Made by a program: the position numbers and the translations under genes
The notes under the pieces: generated by a model
Database searches by the model: none
What the model was told of the DNA's origin: nothing
Seen by the model: the letters and a program-made list of their open reading frames with translations, nothing else
Shown here: positions 1 to 9,976 of the stretch, piece after piece
How the letters are laid out: each line of letters opens with the position of its first letter
Numbering within the stretch: position 1 is the stretch's first letter
Origin: Aaosphaeria pasadenensis
Lineage: Eukaryota > Ascomycota > Dothideomycetes > Pleosporales
Direction: 5' to 3'
DNA length: 64,000 nt
NCBI GenBank assembly: GCA_022813625.1
Contig: JAKLMB010000021.1
Span: 248,001 to 312,000 of the forward strand

Positions 1-661
1 CGTCGACAAGATCATCGAGGATGCTGGTGCCATTCACGGTATGGTCTGCAATGCCGGACGCACCAAGCACAAGCCCGCCCTCGACTTCACCACTGAGGAG
101 ATTGACCAACTTTGGGGCGTGAACGTAAGTTTTTACATGCAATACAAATTAACTACTTTCGACGATAGACTAATCTTACAACAAACAGCTTTACGGATCT
201 TTCTACTCTGCACGTGTTGCAGCACGAGCTTTCATCAAGCTCGGTGTCAAGGGCTCCATCGTCTTCACAGCCTCTATGGCTTCTTACAGGCCCAACAAGG
301 TACCTTTCCCTAGTTCCTGCAATTCCACCGCCGTCTAACCCTTTTTCTTTAGCGTGTCCCCTCTGCACCCTACGGTGCATCCAAGGCTGGTGTCCGCAAC
401 ATGGTTCACACTCTCGCCATGGAGTGGGCACAGTACAACATTCGCGTCAACTCCGTGTCCCCAGGTCTCGTCAAGACCGCCATGACCTACTGGGTGCCCC
501 AGCAGCCTGACTGGGAGCAGCAGCTCAAGTACTACGGCGGTATCCCCCGCCTGGCCGAGGTCGAGGAGTTGGGTGGTGCTTACGTCTACCTGTTGAGCGA
601 CGCTGCAAGCTACACCACCAGTATCGATATCCCCGTCAACGGCGTTATCGGAATCTGCTAG
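1..661 (+). CDS. Short-chain dehydrogenase/reductase, 3' part (5' end outside window)
   Basis: NAD(P)-dependent oxidoreductase of the classical SDR family. It most resembles fungal sugar-alcohol dehydrogenases and reductases (arabinitol dehydrogenase, sorbose/xylulose reductase), but the exact substrate cannot be read from the sequence. Exons are 1-124, 189-299 and 353-661; all junctions are GT-AG and keep frame. Visible SDR features are the CNAGR segment (the NNAG-type motif), the catalytic Ser in the FTASMAS strand, the YGASK catalytic Tyr/Lys motif just after the second intron, and NSVSPGLVKT after the substrate loop. The chain ends in a short hydrophobic tail (GVIGIC), as in this subgroup. 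The N-terminal Rossmann glycine motif lies upstream of the window. The stop codon is 67 bases from the stop of the convergent membrane-protein gene, so the two 3' UTRs probably overlap. Confidence 0.92.
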
Positions 662-728
662 ATACCCCCCAAACTTTTGTAGACTTCTTCTTCTACGACA
701 AGAACAAAAAATAACAAAGCAATATCGT

Positions 729-3059
729 TCAATCCGTCTTTTGCTTTTCCATCCTTTTTCTTGCATCTTGTCTTCTAACCTGCAATCCTGCATAGGGTAT
801 TCCTTTTCGAATCGGTCCCACCTCGGAAGGAACACCGAATGCACAATGTCCAGCACCCGGGAGGTCGCCAATTCCCATGTACTCTAAATCGTGTCCGCCC
901 TCCGATAACACACCGAATTTCAGTCTGGTGTGCATCAGTTCTGGCGGGAAAGGATCGTTGCCTAAGCACGCGCCTCTGCTGATCTCGTCGAGCGTGGTAT
1001 TCCTCGTCGTGACCATGATTCTCGAAAAGCCAACGGAGAACGTGACTCCATCCTCCCAGATGGTCCAGAAACCCAAGAGCAGGAATATAAGGACGAAGAA
1101 AATAACGGGCGCATACGATGCCCACAGTTTCCAATGGTCGTAGATGAACGTGGATCGAACTTGCCTTCTACGCACCCGCGTTTGCTGCTCGGAAACAACC
1201 AGCAAATTTGGAACCGAAAACAGCGAGAGAATCATTTCGGCGTAGAATTGCTGCACAAGAGTTGGGAGTCCTTCCACCGGGATGCTGCTGGTGTTACTGA
1301 CTAATCTGGTCATGGCGATTTGGGAATAGACCTTCGCGAAGAATGGCCCGGGAATCTGAGGTTCGACGACCATGCTTCCCCTCAGGAAGTATCGCAGGCG
1401 CTCGCCCATGGCGTGGTACGCGGCGGTCTTTTTATATTTCAGGACGTCTTTTCGTGGATCCACAAAGTTCTCTGCTGGTAGGATCTCCGTGGTATTTTCA
1501 TCGTACCTGGTAAGATTGGTGTCGATGACCGGAGCGAGGAACTTGTAGTCGATGTTTGTGGTGAAGAAAGGACCGCTGTAGTTGAAATCGACATTGTACT
1601 CAGTTTCATAGTGTACACATCTGAGTATACGGGGATCGAATCTGGTTTTCCAAGAGTCCTTGTATCTCGAATTTTCGGGCAACGTCTCATTGGAATCGAC
1701 CGAATATCCGATCCACAGCACCGGCTCAGTCTCGAAAACTCCAAAATCATCAGACACGGGCCCCTCAGGTACTCCTCCCCTATTCGATAGGTTGTCCGAT
1801 TGAGGAGAAGCATAGTTTCCATCGTCAACCTGTGCCCAGTAGACGTGGCGACCCTCTGGTGCAAGCAGACTCGTGTTGAAAGGTGCATGCATGTCCTTCA
1901 ACTTCTCATGATCCTGGGGACCTTCCGCTACCAGTTCGCATTTGTAACCGGGCGCTACAAAATTGATGGAGTAGGTGCAATTGTATTCTCCGCCGCAAGA
2001 TTCGATTCTCGCGTCTTCTCGGTTGAGCGATTGGTTCTTCAAGCTGTATGCTGCCATAAGCGTGACGCGCTGGACATCCGCAGACGGTTGGTCGTAATAG
2101 TCGAAGAAGCCTTCTTTCAATCCATCCGGATCCGTGGTGTTCATGAATAACAGTGACTTTTTCTTGGTCCCATCCTCTGCATATACTGGTTTGCGATAAT
2201 CCTTGTACGACTCGGCAGTAAAATTCAAAGTCGGCACCATAAGATTAGTGCGGTCCGCAACATATATGTCTCCAAAGGTAAGGGCTCCTGGACTGAAAAT
2301 GATCGTAGCGAGCGGTATAAGCCAGATAGCCAACGCCATCAAAACGGGCAACTTTGCCTGTGTGAGGGTTTCCCAATTGGCGAAGAGCGATGGATCCTCG
2401 GTTGCGAGGAAAAGCTGGTCAATTGACATGATAGACAAGGGCTGCTCTCTCATTGTTCGCCATATGCGCTGGCGGTAGCATAGGATGACGCATCCCCCGA
2501 ATGTGATCTTTGAGAAATATGCCATTGCACGACCGTACAGCACCCAACGTATACGTTTGTCCTCATTGTGCTCAACCCTATGATGGAGGTATCTGTATAG
2601 GAAATGTTGGCCCAGCACAAGTATGAATCCCAAAAGAAACGACGATGCCATCAAAGCTGGTGTACGCCAATGAATCTTCCACTTCGCTGCTTGCGTTGCT
2701 CGATGCTGAATTAACCTCTGCGTCATAGGATCCGTCCGAGAGCGTGAAAGGAAACTTGCTGCAGGATGCGGTGTCCTGGGATACATGGGTGGCGATCCAT
2801 TTCCTGGCAGAGGGTCATAAACGCCCTCAACATGTGGTTGCGGTTTCTTAAGGTGGTAAGTGTTATTTGGAGATGCTGGCGATTGGATGGGGTTCATGTG
2901 AATGCCCAGATATTGTTCGAATTGTTCCTCAAATCTCGAACCAGACTTCGGCGGCGATCGTGAAGAACTTCTGCTTCTCCATTGGTCCCTGTCATCTTCC
3001 TGAGCCCTCGATATCTCATAGCCTTGTGATGGTCCTAATGGGGATACAGGAGAGGGCAT
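729..3059 (-). CDS. Large multipass membrane protein of unknown function, 776 aa
   Basis: Intronless. I do not know its biochemical role. It belongs by appearance to a Pezizomycotina-wide family of large membrane proteins, sometimes given the unsupported label 'formylmethionine deformylase-like'. The N-terminus (about residues 1-125) is Ser/Pro-rich, charged and probably cytosolic. Hydrophobic segments lie near residues 134-154, 177-195 and 236-256, and a last strong one near 647-670. Between the third and fourth segments is a roughly 390-residue loop with many N-x-S/T sequons and several cysteines, which suggests a glycosylated extracytosolic domain. About 100 residues follow the last segment. 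No metal site of peptide deformylase (HExxH) is visible. The start is the first Met of a long open frame and precedes the low-complexity N-terminus. Confidence 0.85.
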   Translation of the reverse strand: MPSPVSPLGPSQGYEISRAQEDDRDQWRSRSSSRSPPKSGSRFEEQFEQYLGIHMNPIQSPASPNNTYHLKKPQPHVEGVYDPLPGNGSPPMYPRTPHPAASFLSRSRTDPMTQRLIQHRATQAAKWKIHWRTPALMASSFLLGFILVLGQHFLYRYLHHRVEHNEDKRIRWVLYGRAMAYFSKITFGGCVILCYRQRIWRTMREQPLSIMSIDQLFLATEDPSLFANWETLTQAKLPVLMALAIWLIPLATIIFSPGALTFGDIYVADRTNLMVPTLNFTAESYKDYRKPVYAEDGTKKKSLLFMNTTDPDGLKEGFFDYYDQPSADVQRVTLMAAYSLKNQSLNREDARIESCGGEYNCTYSINFVAPGYKCELVAEGPQDHEKLKDMHAPFNTSLLAPEGRHVYWAQVDDGNYASPQSDNLSNRGGVPEGPVSDDFGVFETEPVLWIGYSVDSNETLPENSRYKDSWKTRFDPRILRCVHYETEYNVDFNYSGPFFTTNIDYKFLAPVIDTNLTRYDENTTEILPAENFVDPRKDVLKYKKTAAYHAMGERLRYFLRGSMVVEPQIPGPFFAKVYSQIAMTRLVSNTSSIPVEGLPTLVQQFYAEMILSLFSVPNLLVVSEQQTRVRRRQVRSTFIYDHWKLWASYAPVIFFVLIFLLLGFWTIWEDGVTFSVGFSRIMVTTRNTTLDEISRGACLGNDPFPPELMHTRLKFGVLSEGGHDLEYMGIGDLPGAGHCAFGVPSEVGPIRKGIPYAGLQVRRQDARKRMEKQKTD

Positions 3060-6000
3060 GGCGCGTGTGCTGTGAATTTCATGGGATCACAAAAGCAACG
3101 CGCGGTGAACGATAATGCCCATAATATTGGAAGAGAAAAAAAAGAGTGACTTCGAGCAGACCAATATTTGGTGGGGTCAAGGTGTACATACATGTGTGAC
3201 ATCCAACAACATGGGCGGTGTCAGGTAGCTGAATGGCGTGCAGGCTGAGCTGTGGTCAGGACAGCTGTTGGTGCTGGCGAGGCTGAGAACTCGAAGGCAC
3301 TGCAGGTTAGTACATGCATCATTCTGCAAGAATGGCTACGTTTTCTCTGCCTTACGTTACGCTGTGTTGTCCTTGAACTGATGTTTGCTTATGGCCCCCA
3401 TGTCGGGTCTGGAAACTTGTCCATTTTGTTACAAGATCAAAGTCCCCGTCGTCTCCAAATAGATACAGCGCTACTGTGAATACGAGGCTGCACTGGGGCC
3501 AATGAAACCGCGGACTGAATCCTGCTTTAGCCGTTATAGGGATTCCTGGGACGAACACGTCTAAGTTCGGCAATAAGCCATTCCTTCTGGGAGAAAGCTG
3601 TCAGCCGCAGGGCTGGCCTGACAGCTGTATGACACTTAGCGCGACTAGTACCGACAACACCGAGGCTGTGTACACTTTTATATCAACGGACTTCGCGCCC
3701 ACCATTAATGCAAATGGAATTCGAGTATAATTACTTCACTCGCCCCGGCGGTTTTAGAGACACAGGTGGTCGCAAGAGTAAATTGTGGCGCTCCAAATAC
3801 ATGATCATATCACTATCATGTTCTTAGTCGAGTTTAGTTTCCTCTGAGTCTTGCCAGGGATCGTTGCAGTATGCTGGACGACTAAATTTCAGACCATTAC
3901 GAAGGTCTTCTCGTTATCGAAATATAAAATAGCTATAGTACGACCTTGACCGCTTGAATCTCTGGTAGCATGAGATTTCGGAAGCCGCTCCGAGACGTCA
4001 ATGCGCACTGCTATCTCCATTGGTCAAAGGGGCTAGGGATTGCCATTTCGTATACAGGCGTAGTTTAATTCAACATCCTGTGAGCCATACCGGAGAATTT
4101 TTCCTGAATAACCCATCGTTGTCGCCTACTTTACAAGGTCGGATGATTGAAATGCGAAGTAAATGCTCGCGAGGATCGCCTGCCAAGTACTCTCTTCTCC
4201 GCATCTGATTGCCGCGATGTGTGAACAATTGATCGGCTCGCCTCGAGGTATGCCCCCAATGGCGATATTATCGGCAATTACCGTGATTCGAAAATATGCA
4301 AAGGAGGAATTAAGTCCATCGCAGCTGGTCTTCAAACTGGACTAGGTGGAGAACCTAGTTCCCAAGAGCTGTAGGCCAATTACCTTCGCGAAAGCACGAT
4401 GCAGATATACCAATGGATTACTCCAGCACGAGTATAATGACCTATTTCCAATATAAACCTACTACATGCTTTATGCTTTGCGGTCGCCCAAGACCCAATG
4501 ATCAGTCCAACCTATGATGCTGATAATCGAAAGTTGGTCGACAGTATATACAGTCGCCAATTGATATGAACGCACAATCTTGCTAGACCACATTTCAATC
4601 CGATATGGATATTGATCCTGGAAAAGAATTAAAATATCCCCGATACACAATATGCATTGATGACTCCTGATATGTTTGACTTCTGAGTGAGCTTCGCGCA
4701 AGATTGTCGCGCTAGACTTCAGGCAGCATACGCCTTCAGAGAGGCCCTGGCCAGAGAGTCCTCCGAATCGATCCAGCATCATCGGTTTCTTCTCTTGCTC
4801 AATAGGTAAAAGGAGGTATTCGGTTCGTGGTCGGGGCTATGTCGTCGGTGGATGGTGTAAACGCGCGCGGCTGGTTTGGTAGTTAGCTTCGAGCTTCGGC
4901 ACCCGCGGTCTCTACAGCGGTTCATGAGGTCTCCATCCGTAACGCCTTCTCGTTGGATCTGAGGCGGGGGAAGCAGACGGAAGTCTACTGTTGGCTCTGT
5001 AAGATCAGCTTCCAGTAGTGTAATGCTCTCGTCAATGGGTGCTTCGGTTTAGTTGGGACGAGGTCACCACGGAGAGCACTAGCATGCCAACAACAGGTGG
5101 AGAGGAAAAGAAATCATAACCGAAAGCCCAATGCCGAAGCAGGCTGTCAGCAGAACTTGGCTTGTTGTCAAAGAGATACACAGAGCAAGAGCTGACTTCA
5201 CCTACAAGTCCTCCTAAGACGGTGGCATTATATACTCTCCCATGCTGAACATAAAAGACAGCCATGATAGACCACAATAAACCTAGTGAATATCCAACGA
5301 CTCACTTGGTGTCATCGATGAGTGTTACAAGATGTTTTTTCGATTTGGCCTGATGTGCCTGAGGGAAACACAGTGGTTTAAGGTATTCGAATATGCCGAA
5401 AGCCTTGTGAACGACGAGGTTCAATTTAGAGTGCTTGGAGTAACTCCTTTCAAACGGAATAAATGCGAAGATCCATCAATATTTGCTACAAAAAATAAAT
5501 TTAGTCACCATCACTCTCAGTACGCTGGGAGAACACAATGCCGTGGATGTATCTACTCGTAGTGGGGTGGGGTGGCCCAATCACAGAATGTTTGCCTTTA
5601 CCTTCACCTTGTATGCAGGAGTGACACGCTACCATCCATTCTTTTAAGCATATAGTTTCTTCCTCTAGGACCTCGCAAGCAAGGTGACTAAATGAAAAAA
5701 GAGTGTTGGCTTCCAAAGGAGGATACCATGAGAAGGTTTCAAAAATTAGATTGTGAGGCAGAACAGCCAGCTCAGAGAATCTTCACTGCCGAACTGAACG
5801 CCTAGACGCGGTATTGAAGAGAACATGCTCTTTCGACACCAAGGTGAGAATGGCGGAGCGAATGGCGCATTGCAGACTCCCTGGCGCTTCTGGCTTAGTC
5901 TGATGCGTCGAGAATGCAAGGCCGAGTCAGAGACTACAACAAGGGGGTGAAGTAAAGTGAGTGTGGAAGAAAGGACCTCTTTTGTCGCTGCGGAAAGAGG

Positions 6001-6126
6001 AGGTAGGACGAACTGGCCATAGAGAACTTGTGTCGCATATGGGCTTTGGCGCTTATGGGCTGTTGTCGCATTGGGCTAAAGTAAGTCAGTCCGGGGAGAG
6101 GAATTGAGTCGAAGTTGTAGAGGAAA

Positions 6127-6149
6127 AGAGAGAGAGAGAGAGAGAGAGG
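6127..6149. repeat. GA dinucleotide microsatellite
   Basis: About eleven uninterrupted GA units, read directly from the sequence. It lies in the gene-poor stretch and has no coding context. Confidence 0.9.
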
Positions 6150-7044
6150 ACGAGGCGAAAGGGGTTTATATACCCAGAGGCAGCAGCGTCTCACGTGACG
6201 TAGCTATTCCCTTTTTGACTGTTGAGCACAGGCGCTTTCAAGTGAAGGACGGCTTTTGGGTTGACTTGATTTCACTTTGTGTGCGTTGTGCTGTGGTGGC
6301 GAATTTGCGGGTGAAAGATGGCTGGGAGGAGAGGGCGACTCCCAAGAGACGGAGGACCGCACAGACGAGACAGATGAATGTTCACCCCCCTCAAAATGAC
6401 TAGTATATTGCATAATCACTACTTGAAACGAAGATACAGAAGGTGATATGCGTCGGTTGCCTACGTGCCAATTTCACCTTTCATTTAGCATGTCTATGTC
6501 GAAGCTAGCCCTAAAGAAGAAGAGAAATGAACACTGATCACTCCGACTCAGGTTAGAGGGATAGATATGGAGGTTGACGTAATCAGTGTGAAAGATGCGT
6601 GAAGAAAGGAATATATAGCTACGTGCTGTAATTAAGTCCGATGTAGCAACATGTTGTTTGGGATAATATTGAGTAGCAGTATAATTAGGCCAGTGGAGGA
6701 GTGATCGATCACACAACCACATGATAGGTGACAACTAGACATCCGGTTCCGTTCGATTTTGCAGCTTCACTGTTAGCCAGAGAGTCTGCTCCAATGAATG
6801 CTACAGCGAGGTCCGGATGAGTGTTCGAGTCTATAATGGAATCAGTGCCGTCATGAGCACAACCTGCATGCCTGCTTATTCTTGTCTTTTGGCTGCTTGA
6901 CTCGGGCCTGGGACACACAGAACTGGTTCAGAGCGGTATCATCCTGCCTTTCCACTGACTTGGCATTGCCCTCATACTCCATTGACACGCCAGTGCTGTT
7001 GGTCGGTGTTGGTCTTCTCGGCGCGCATTCCAAGTGCGGTCTGG

Positions 7045-7554
7045 TTATCTGTATCTTCCAGCAACTCTTGGAAGCCTTCTGATGGCTCGACAGGCCCTCT
7101 TGTCATTTCTTGTCGGTTGGGTATGTTTGCACTCCTCAATCATGGCGGGGGTGGCCTCCAAAGCTGCTAGCTTTGTAACTGCCTCTGCTGCCTTCATCTT
7201 GAACTCTTCAACTTTCATGAAACCCTTCTCGCTCCTAGCTGCAATTTCGTCGAGTATGATTTGGTTTTCCGCATCCGCAATGAGCTTCGAGAGGTTGGAT
7301 ATCTGGCGACACCTCTCCTTGAAGCCGTTGCCGCCCTCGTCATCATTACGTTTCCTTCGAATTTGTGAGGTTGTTATTCTACCGTCGTCGTCGTTCAAGA
7401 GAGTGGCAATGTCGACAAATGCATGCGCATTTTCGAAGAATGCAATGAAAATAGTAATTAGGTAGATAATAGAATGCATCGTTGCAAGAACCAACAGCTC
7501 ACTTGTTCTAATCAGAGATGACATCCATATGCAAAGGTAAAAGGTTGCCGGCAC
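7045..7554 (-). pseudogene. Possible degraded or spliced ORF, coiled-coil-like
   Basis: A 169-codon open frame whose middle (about residues 75-140) is rich in Ala, Glu and Lys with heptad-like spacing, suggesting a helical or coiled-coil segment. A second open frame on the same strand (about 6851-7033) follows directly, but no clean GT-AG intron joins the two. The N-terminal half looks random and hydrophobic. It could be a broken gene, one badly delimited exon of a real gene, or chance. No family is recognised. Confidence 0.25.
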
Positions 7555-7695
7555 AGAAGGCGGTATTTAAATACGCGCATAGAATTAGAGAGGAAACTTG
7601 ATGAATGGCACGATGGAGGCAAAAAGCAATTATTGGGCGAAGCTCTCTACGTATGTATGTACATGATGCCTTGGCTTCGCGCGATATCCCTTACA

Positions 7696-7763
7696 TCGGG
7701 CGAAATGGTTTGGAGTCGTGCGAAAATAGTTGGATCGTGCGAAACCCTTTGAATCGTGCGAAA
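7696..7763. repeat. Degenerate tandem repeat, core TCGTGCGAAA
   Basis: Four copies of a ten-base core start at 7696 (TCGGGCGAAA), 7716, 7735 and 7754 (all TCGTGCGAAA), with periods of 20, 19 and 19 bases. Spacers are T/G-rich and only partly alike (ATGGTTTGGAG, ATAGTTGGA, CCCTTTGAA). Not within a gene. Confidence 0.8.
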
Positions 7764-8600
7764 TACTTGCAAAACTGTCAGTGTATTGAAGGCGCTGCGT
7801 CTAGAACATGATTGTTGCTGTGACTGATCATTATTGATCCGCAACACTAGCAACGGTGTTTTCTGAAACAACAAGTTCCACGGTTTCAGGTCGAAGAGCA
7901 CCAAGGCTGAACGCGAGGAAAAGCATGTAGTCATGTATGCACATGGTTTCGGTGGAATATTTCTATCACTAAGTGGTCGCTCACGAGGCTTTACGAACTA
8001 GCGCACACGCTTGCTACTGCAATTGTGGCTTGTGGGTTTCGGGCGATGGCAGGTGATGATGTTCACATGTATGTTGTTCGAACAAGTATTTACTAACAAC
8101 GTGGAGGATCCACGCGCTACAAGCTGTTACATTAGCGCCATGCTTGGTACCACGATCTCGAAGGTCGGAAGGATGACTAACAAGTCCAGCAAGCCACTCG
8201 GACTGGCTCCTTGCCGATGAAACGGCGCTCTCAAAATTAACACACGGTACAAAACTACTGTCAAATTAATTGGACAATTGGTCCACTGCTCAGGAGGCCA
8301 GAAGGGACAACGTGCTTCAGGAACATAAGGTCCGCCGTCCGACCTGTGATTACAATTACAAGTCCTCGAACCACAAACCAGAAAGTAAGACCATGAAGAT
8401 ATTCTGAATTCCTGCCTGGTCCGGTAAAGGTATGCCCGGTTCATGGAATCAAGATCTTTGAAAGCTGCCAATCTGTTAACAACTTCTGATGTCTCTTGGG
8501 TATGTTGGGGAAGAAGAAAGGGCCAACTAGGTATATAATTTGAACAAGACCGAATTTGAACAAGACCGTTAAGATGGGTGAAATTGGAATTGCTCAGTCA

Positions 8601-9500
8601 TCACGACAGGAAAACCGCCAAAAGGGGAATTAATGAGATGAAAGGGGTCTTAGGGACAGAGCCCGATGTCGCGGCGTTGGGAGTATTGGTAGAACTGCGG
8701 ACGATTGTGGTGCTAGGAAGCGTTCTCGTTGTCGAGGTGGCAGGTATGCTTGACGAATACTCAATCGAGCACGCGGATGGCATTGACATCGTGGCCGTAG
8801 GCTGTCCACCAAAGCTGGAAGTGGGATTGATGAACACCCCAGGGCATGAGTTTGCGCATTCCCTTGTCGAGTTGCGATCGAAAGCGCTGAAGGTGGCATT
8901 ATTGCAACCTCTCACGCAGTCATACCCGCCACAGGGAATGCCATCATCGCCCCATAAGGTGTAACCTTTAAGCTCATAGTCGGCCCATTCACCCGTACCA
9001 CCAGAAAGATTGAAGACGTTCGAGTCGAGAGATGAACCATAGTACGACCCGTCCGTCTTTAGGATGCGCCCCTGGACGGTGTAGTGCTTGCCCGATGGCC
9101 CTACACTAGGAGGTACAGTTACGGTGACTGTGGTGTTACGAAATAGGACATAGCCTTCGTCGATCTCGATTGTGGGATTGCAAAGAGTCTCTTCCTGCAG
9201 AAGGTAGCCTGTGACTATCGTTAGGTCAAATCGCACCAGGTTTTGGATGATCAAAATCATACAATCAGAGTCGAAGAACGATGCTGAAATCTTTTCCCTC
9301 GCTGAAGAAGCGAGATAGACCCGGAAGGCATGGCAGAAGGTGGTGGCCCAGTTATGTACTTCGACATCGAATGTTACATTGAAGGGAACACCTGCAGTCA
9401 CCTCTGTAGGAGCGCGTATTGCAAGCCAGTCATCCTCGTCAAAGGATGCGACGAGCGCAAGCGGACAGAACAGGAGAGAAGTCAACAAGAATCGCAGCAT
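8601..9500 (-). CDS. Secreted, probably GPI-anchored Nis1-like protein
   Basis: Predicted cell-surface or secreted protein. I chose the Met at 9500 rather than the upstream in-frame Met at 9560, because 9500 starts directly with a signal peptide (MLRFLLTSLLFCPLALVAS). The mature part reads like the fungal Nis1 fold: a beta-rich domain with TAGVPFNVTF early and TVTVPPSVGPSGKHYTV later. A Cys-containing region, a Ser/Thr-rich stalk and a C-terminal hydrophobic tail follow, typical of GPI attachment. An internal 54-base segment (9209-9262) has a GTATGA donor, a CTAAC branch point and a CACAG acceptor. If it is removed, the protein is about 281 aa; it contains no stop, so the frame is also open unspliced. 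Nis1 proteins in plant-associated fungi are effectors, but that role is not shown here. Confidence 0.75.
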   Translation of the reverse strand: MLRFLLTSLLFCPLALVASFDEDDWLAIRAPTEVTAGVPFNVTFDVEVHNWATTFCHAFRVYLASSAREKISASFFDSDCMILIIQNLVRFDLTIVTGYLLQEETLCNPTIEIDEGYVLFRNTTVTVTVPPSVGPSGKHYTVQGRILKTDGSYYGSSLDSNVFNLSGGTGEWADYELKGYTLWGDDGIPCGGYDCVRGCNNATFSAFDRNSTRECANSCPGVFINPTSSFGGQPTATMSMPSACSIEYSSSIPATSTTRTLPSTTIVRSSTNTPNAATSGSVPKTPFISLIPLLAVFLS

Positions 9501-9976
9501 TACGGGGCGCAGTGCAACTTGGAACAGCAGAGAGGGAATTTCGAGACCCGGTGAGTCCAAACGGTGATGAGATTGAGTTCATCCGGCGTCGAAGGATCCA
9601 TCAGGGGTTAGCCACTAAGGCCAGGCGCGCAAAGCTCAGGCGAACAGCTCTCGGCGGCATGGGATGAGAAGGTCTTGACATTTTCCTAGATCATAACAGC
9701 GGGAGAATGTTAGCTACCTAGGTAGATAGGGATGATAGTGGATGATAGGCGGTGATATCACAAAGCCTGATGGCGATTTGCCTTGATAGTAATTAACAAG
9801 CTTGCCACTGCGCGTCCGGAGAATTGATGTCGGCAGCGAAAAGTATAGAATGGAAGGAATTAGCTATCGATAGGAACGGCTGACTCATTTCTCAATGCCC
9901 CACCAAGTTTAATCCTACACCCCTCAAAAAACATTCAAACCCCGCCACGCCCCCAGTCATTCGGACGACAATCAAC
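9501..9976. promoter_or_regulatory. Divergent promoter between secreted-protein gene and ILS1
   Basis: This 476-base region separates two genes transcribed away from each other. It contains six GATA-type hexamers (9724-9873), a perfect 12-base palindrome CTACCTAGGTAG at 9714-9725 and TGACTCA at 9881-9887. The last lies 90 bases before the ILS1 start. Confidence 0.6.
9881..9887 (+). promoter_or_regulatory. TGACTCA, Gcn4/Cpc1-type amino-acid-control site
   Basis: An exact match to the bZIP consensus TGACTCA of Gcn4/Cpc1/CpcA, 90 bases upstream of the isoleucyl-tRNA synthetase start. Aminoacyl-tRNA synthetase genes are known members of general amino acid control, so position and target gene agree. 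Binding itself is inferred. Confidence 0.65.

Larger units (their letters stand above)
3060..8600. other. Gene-poor stretch of 5.5 kb
   Basis: No convincing gene was found here. The open frames are short (mostly under 110 codons), lack recognisable domains and do not chain through good splice sites. The stretch holds a GA microsatellite near 6127, one possibly degraded ORF near 7045-7554 and a degenerate 19-20 base tandem repeat at 7696-7763; each is listed separately. The left end presumably holds the promoter of the membrane-protein gene and the right end the 3' UTR of the secreted-protein gene. A decayed transposon or a non-coding transcript cannot be excluded. Confidence 0.5.
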
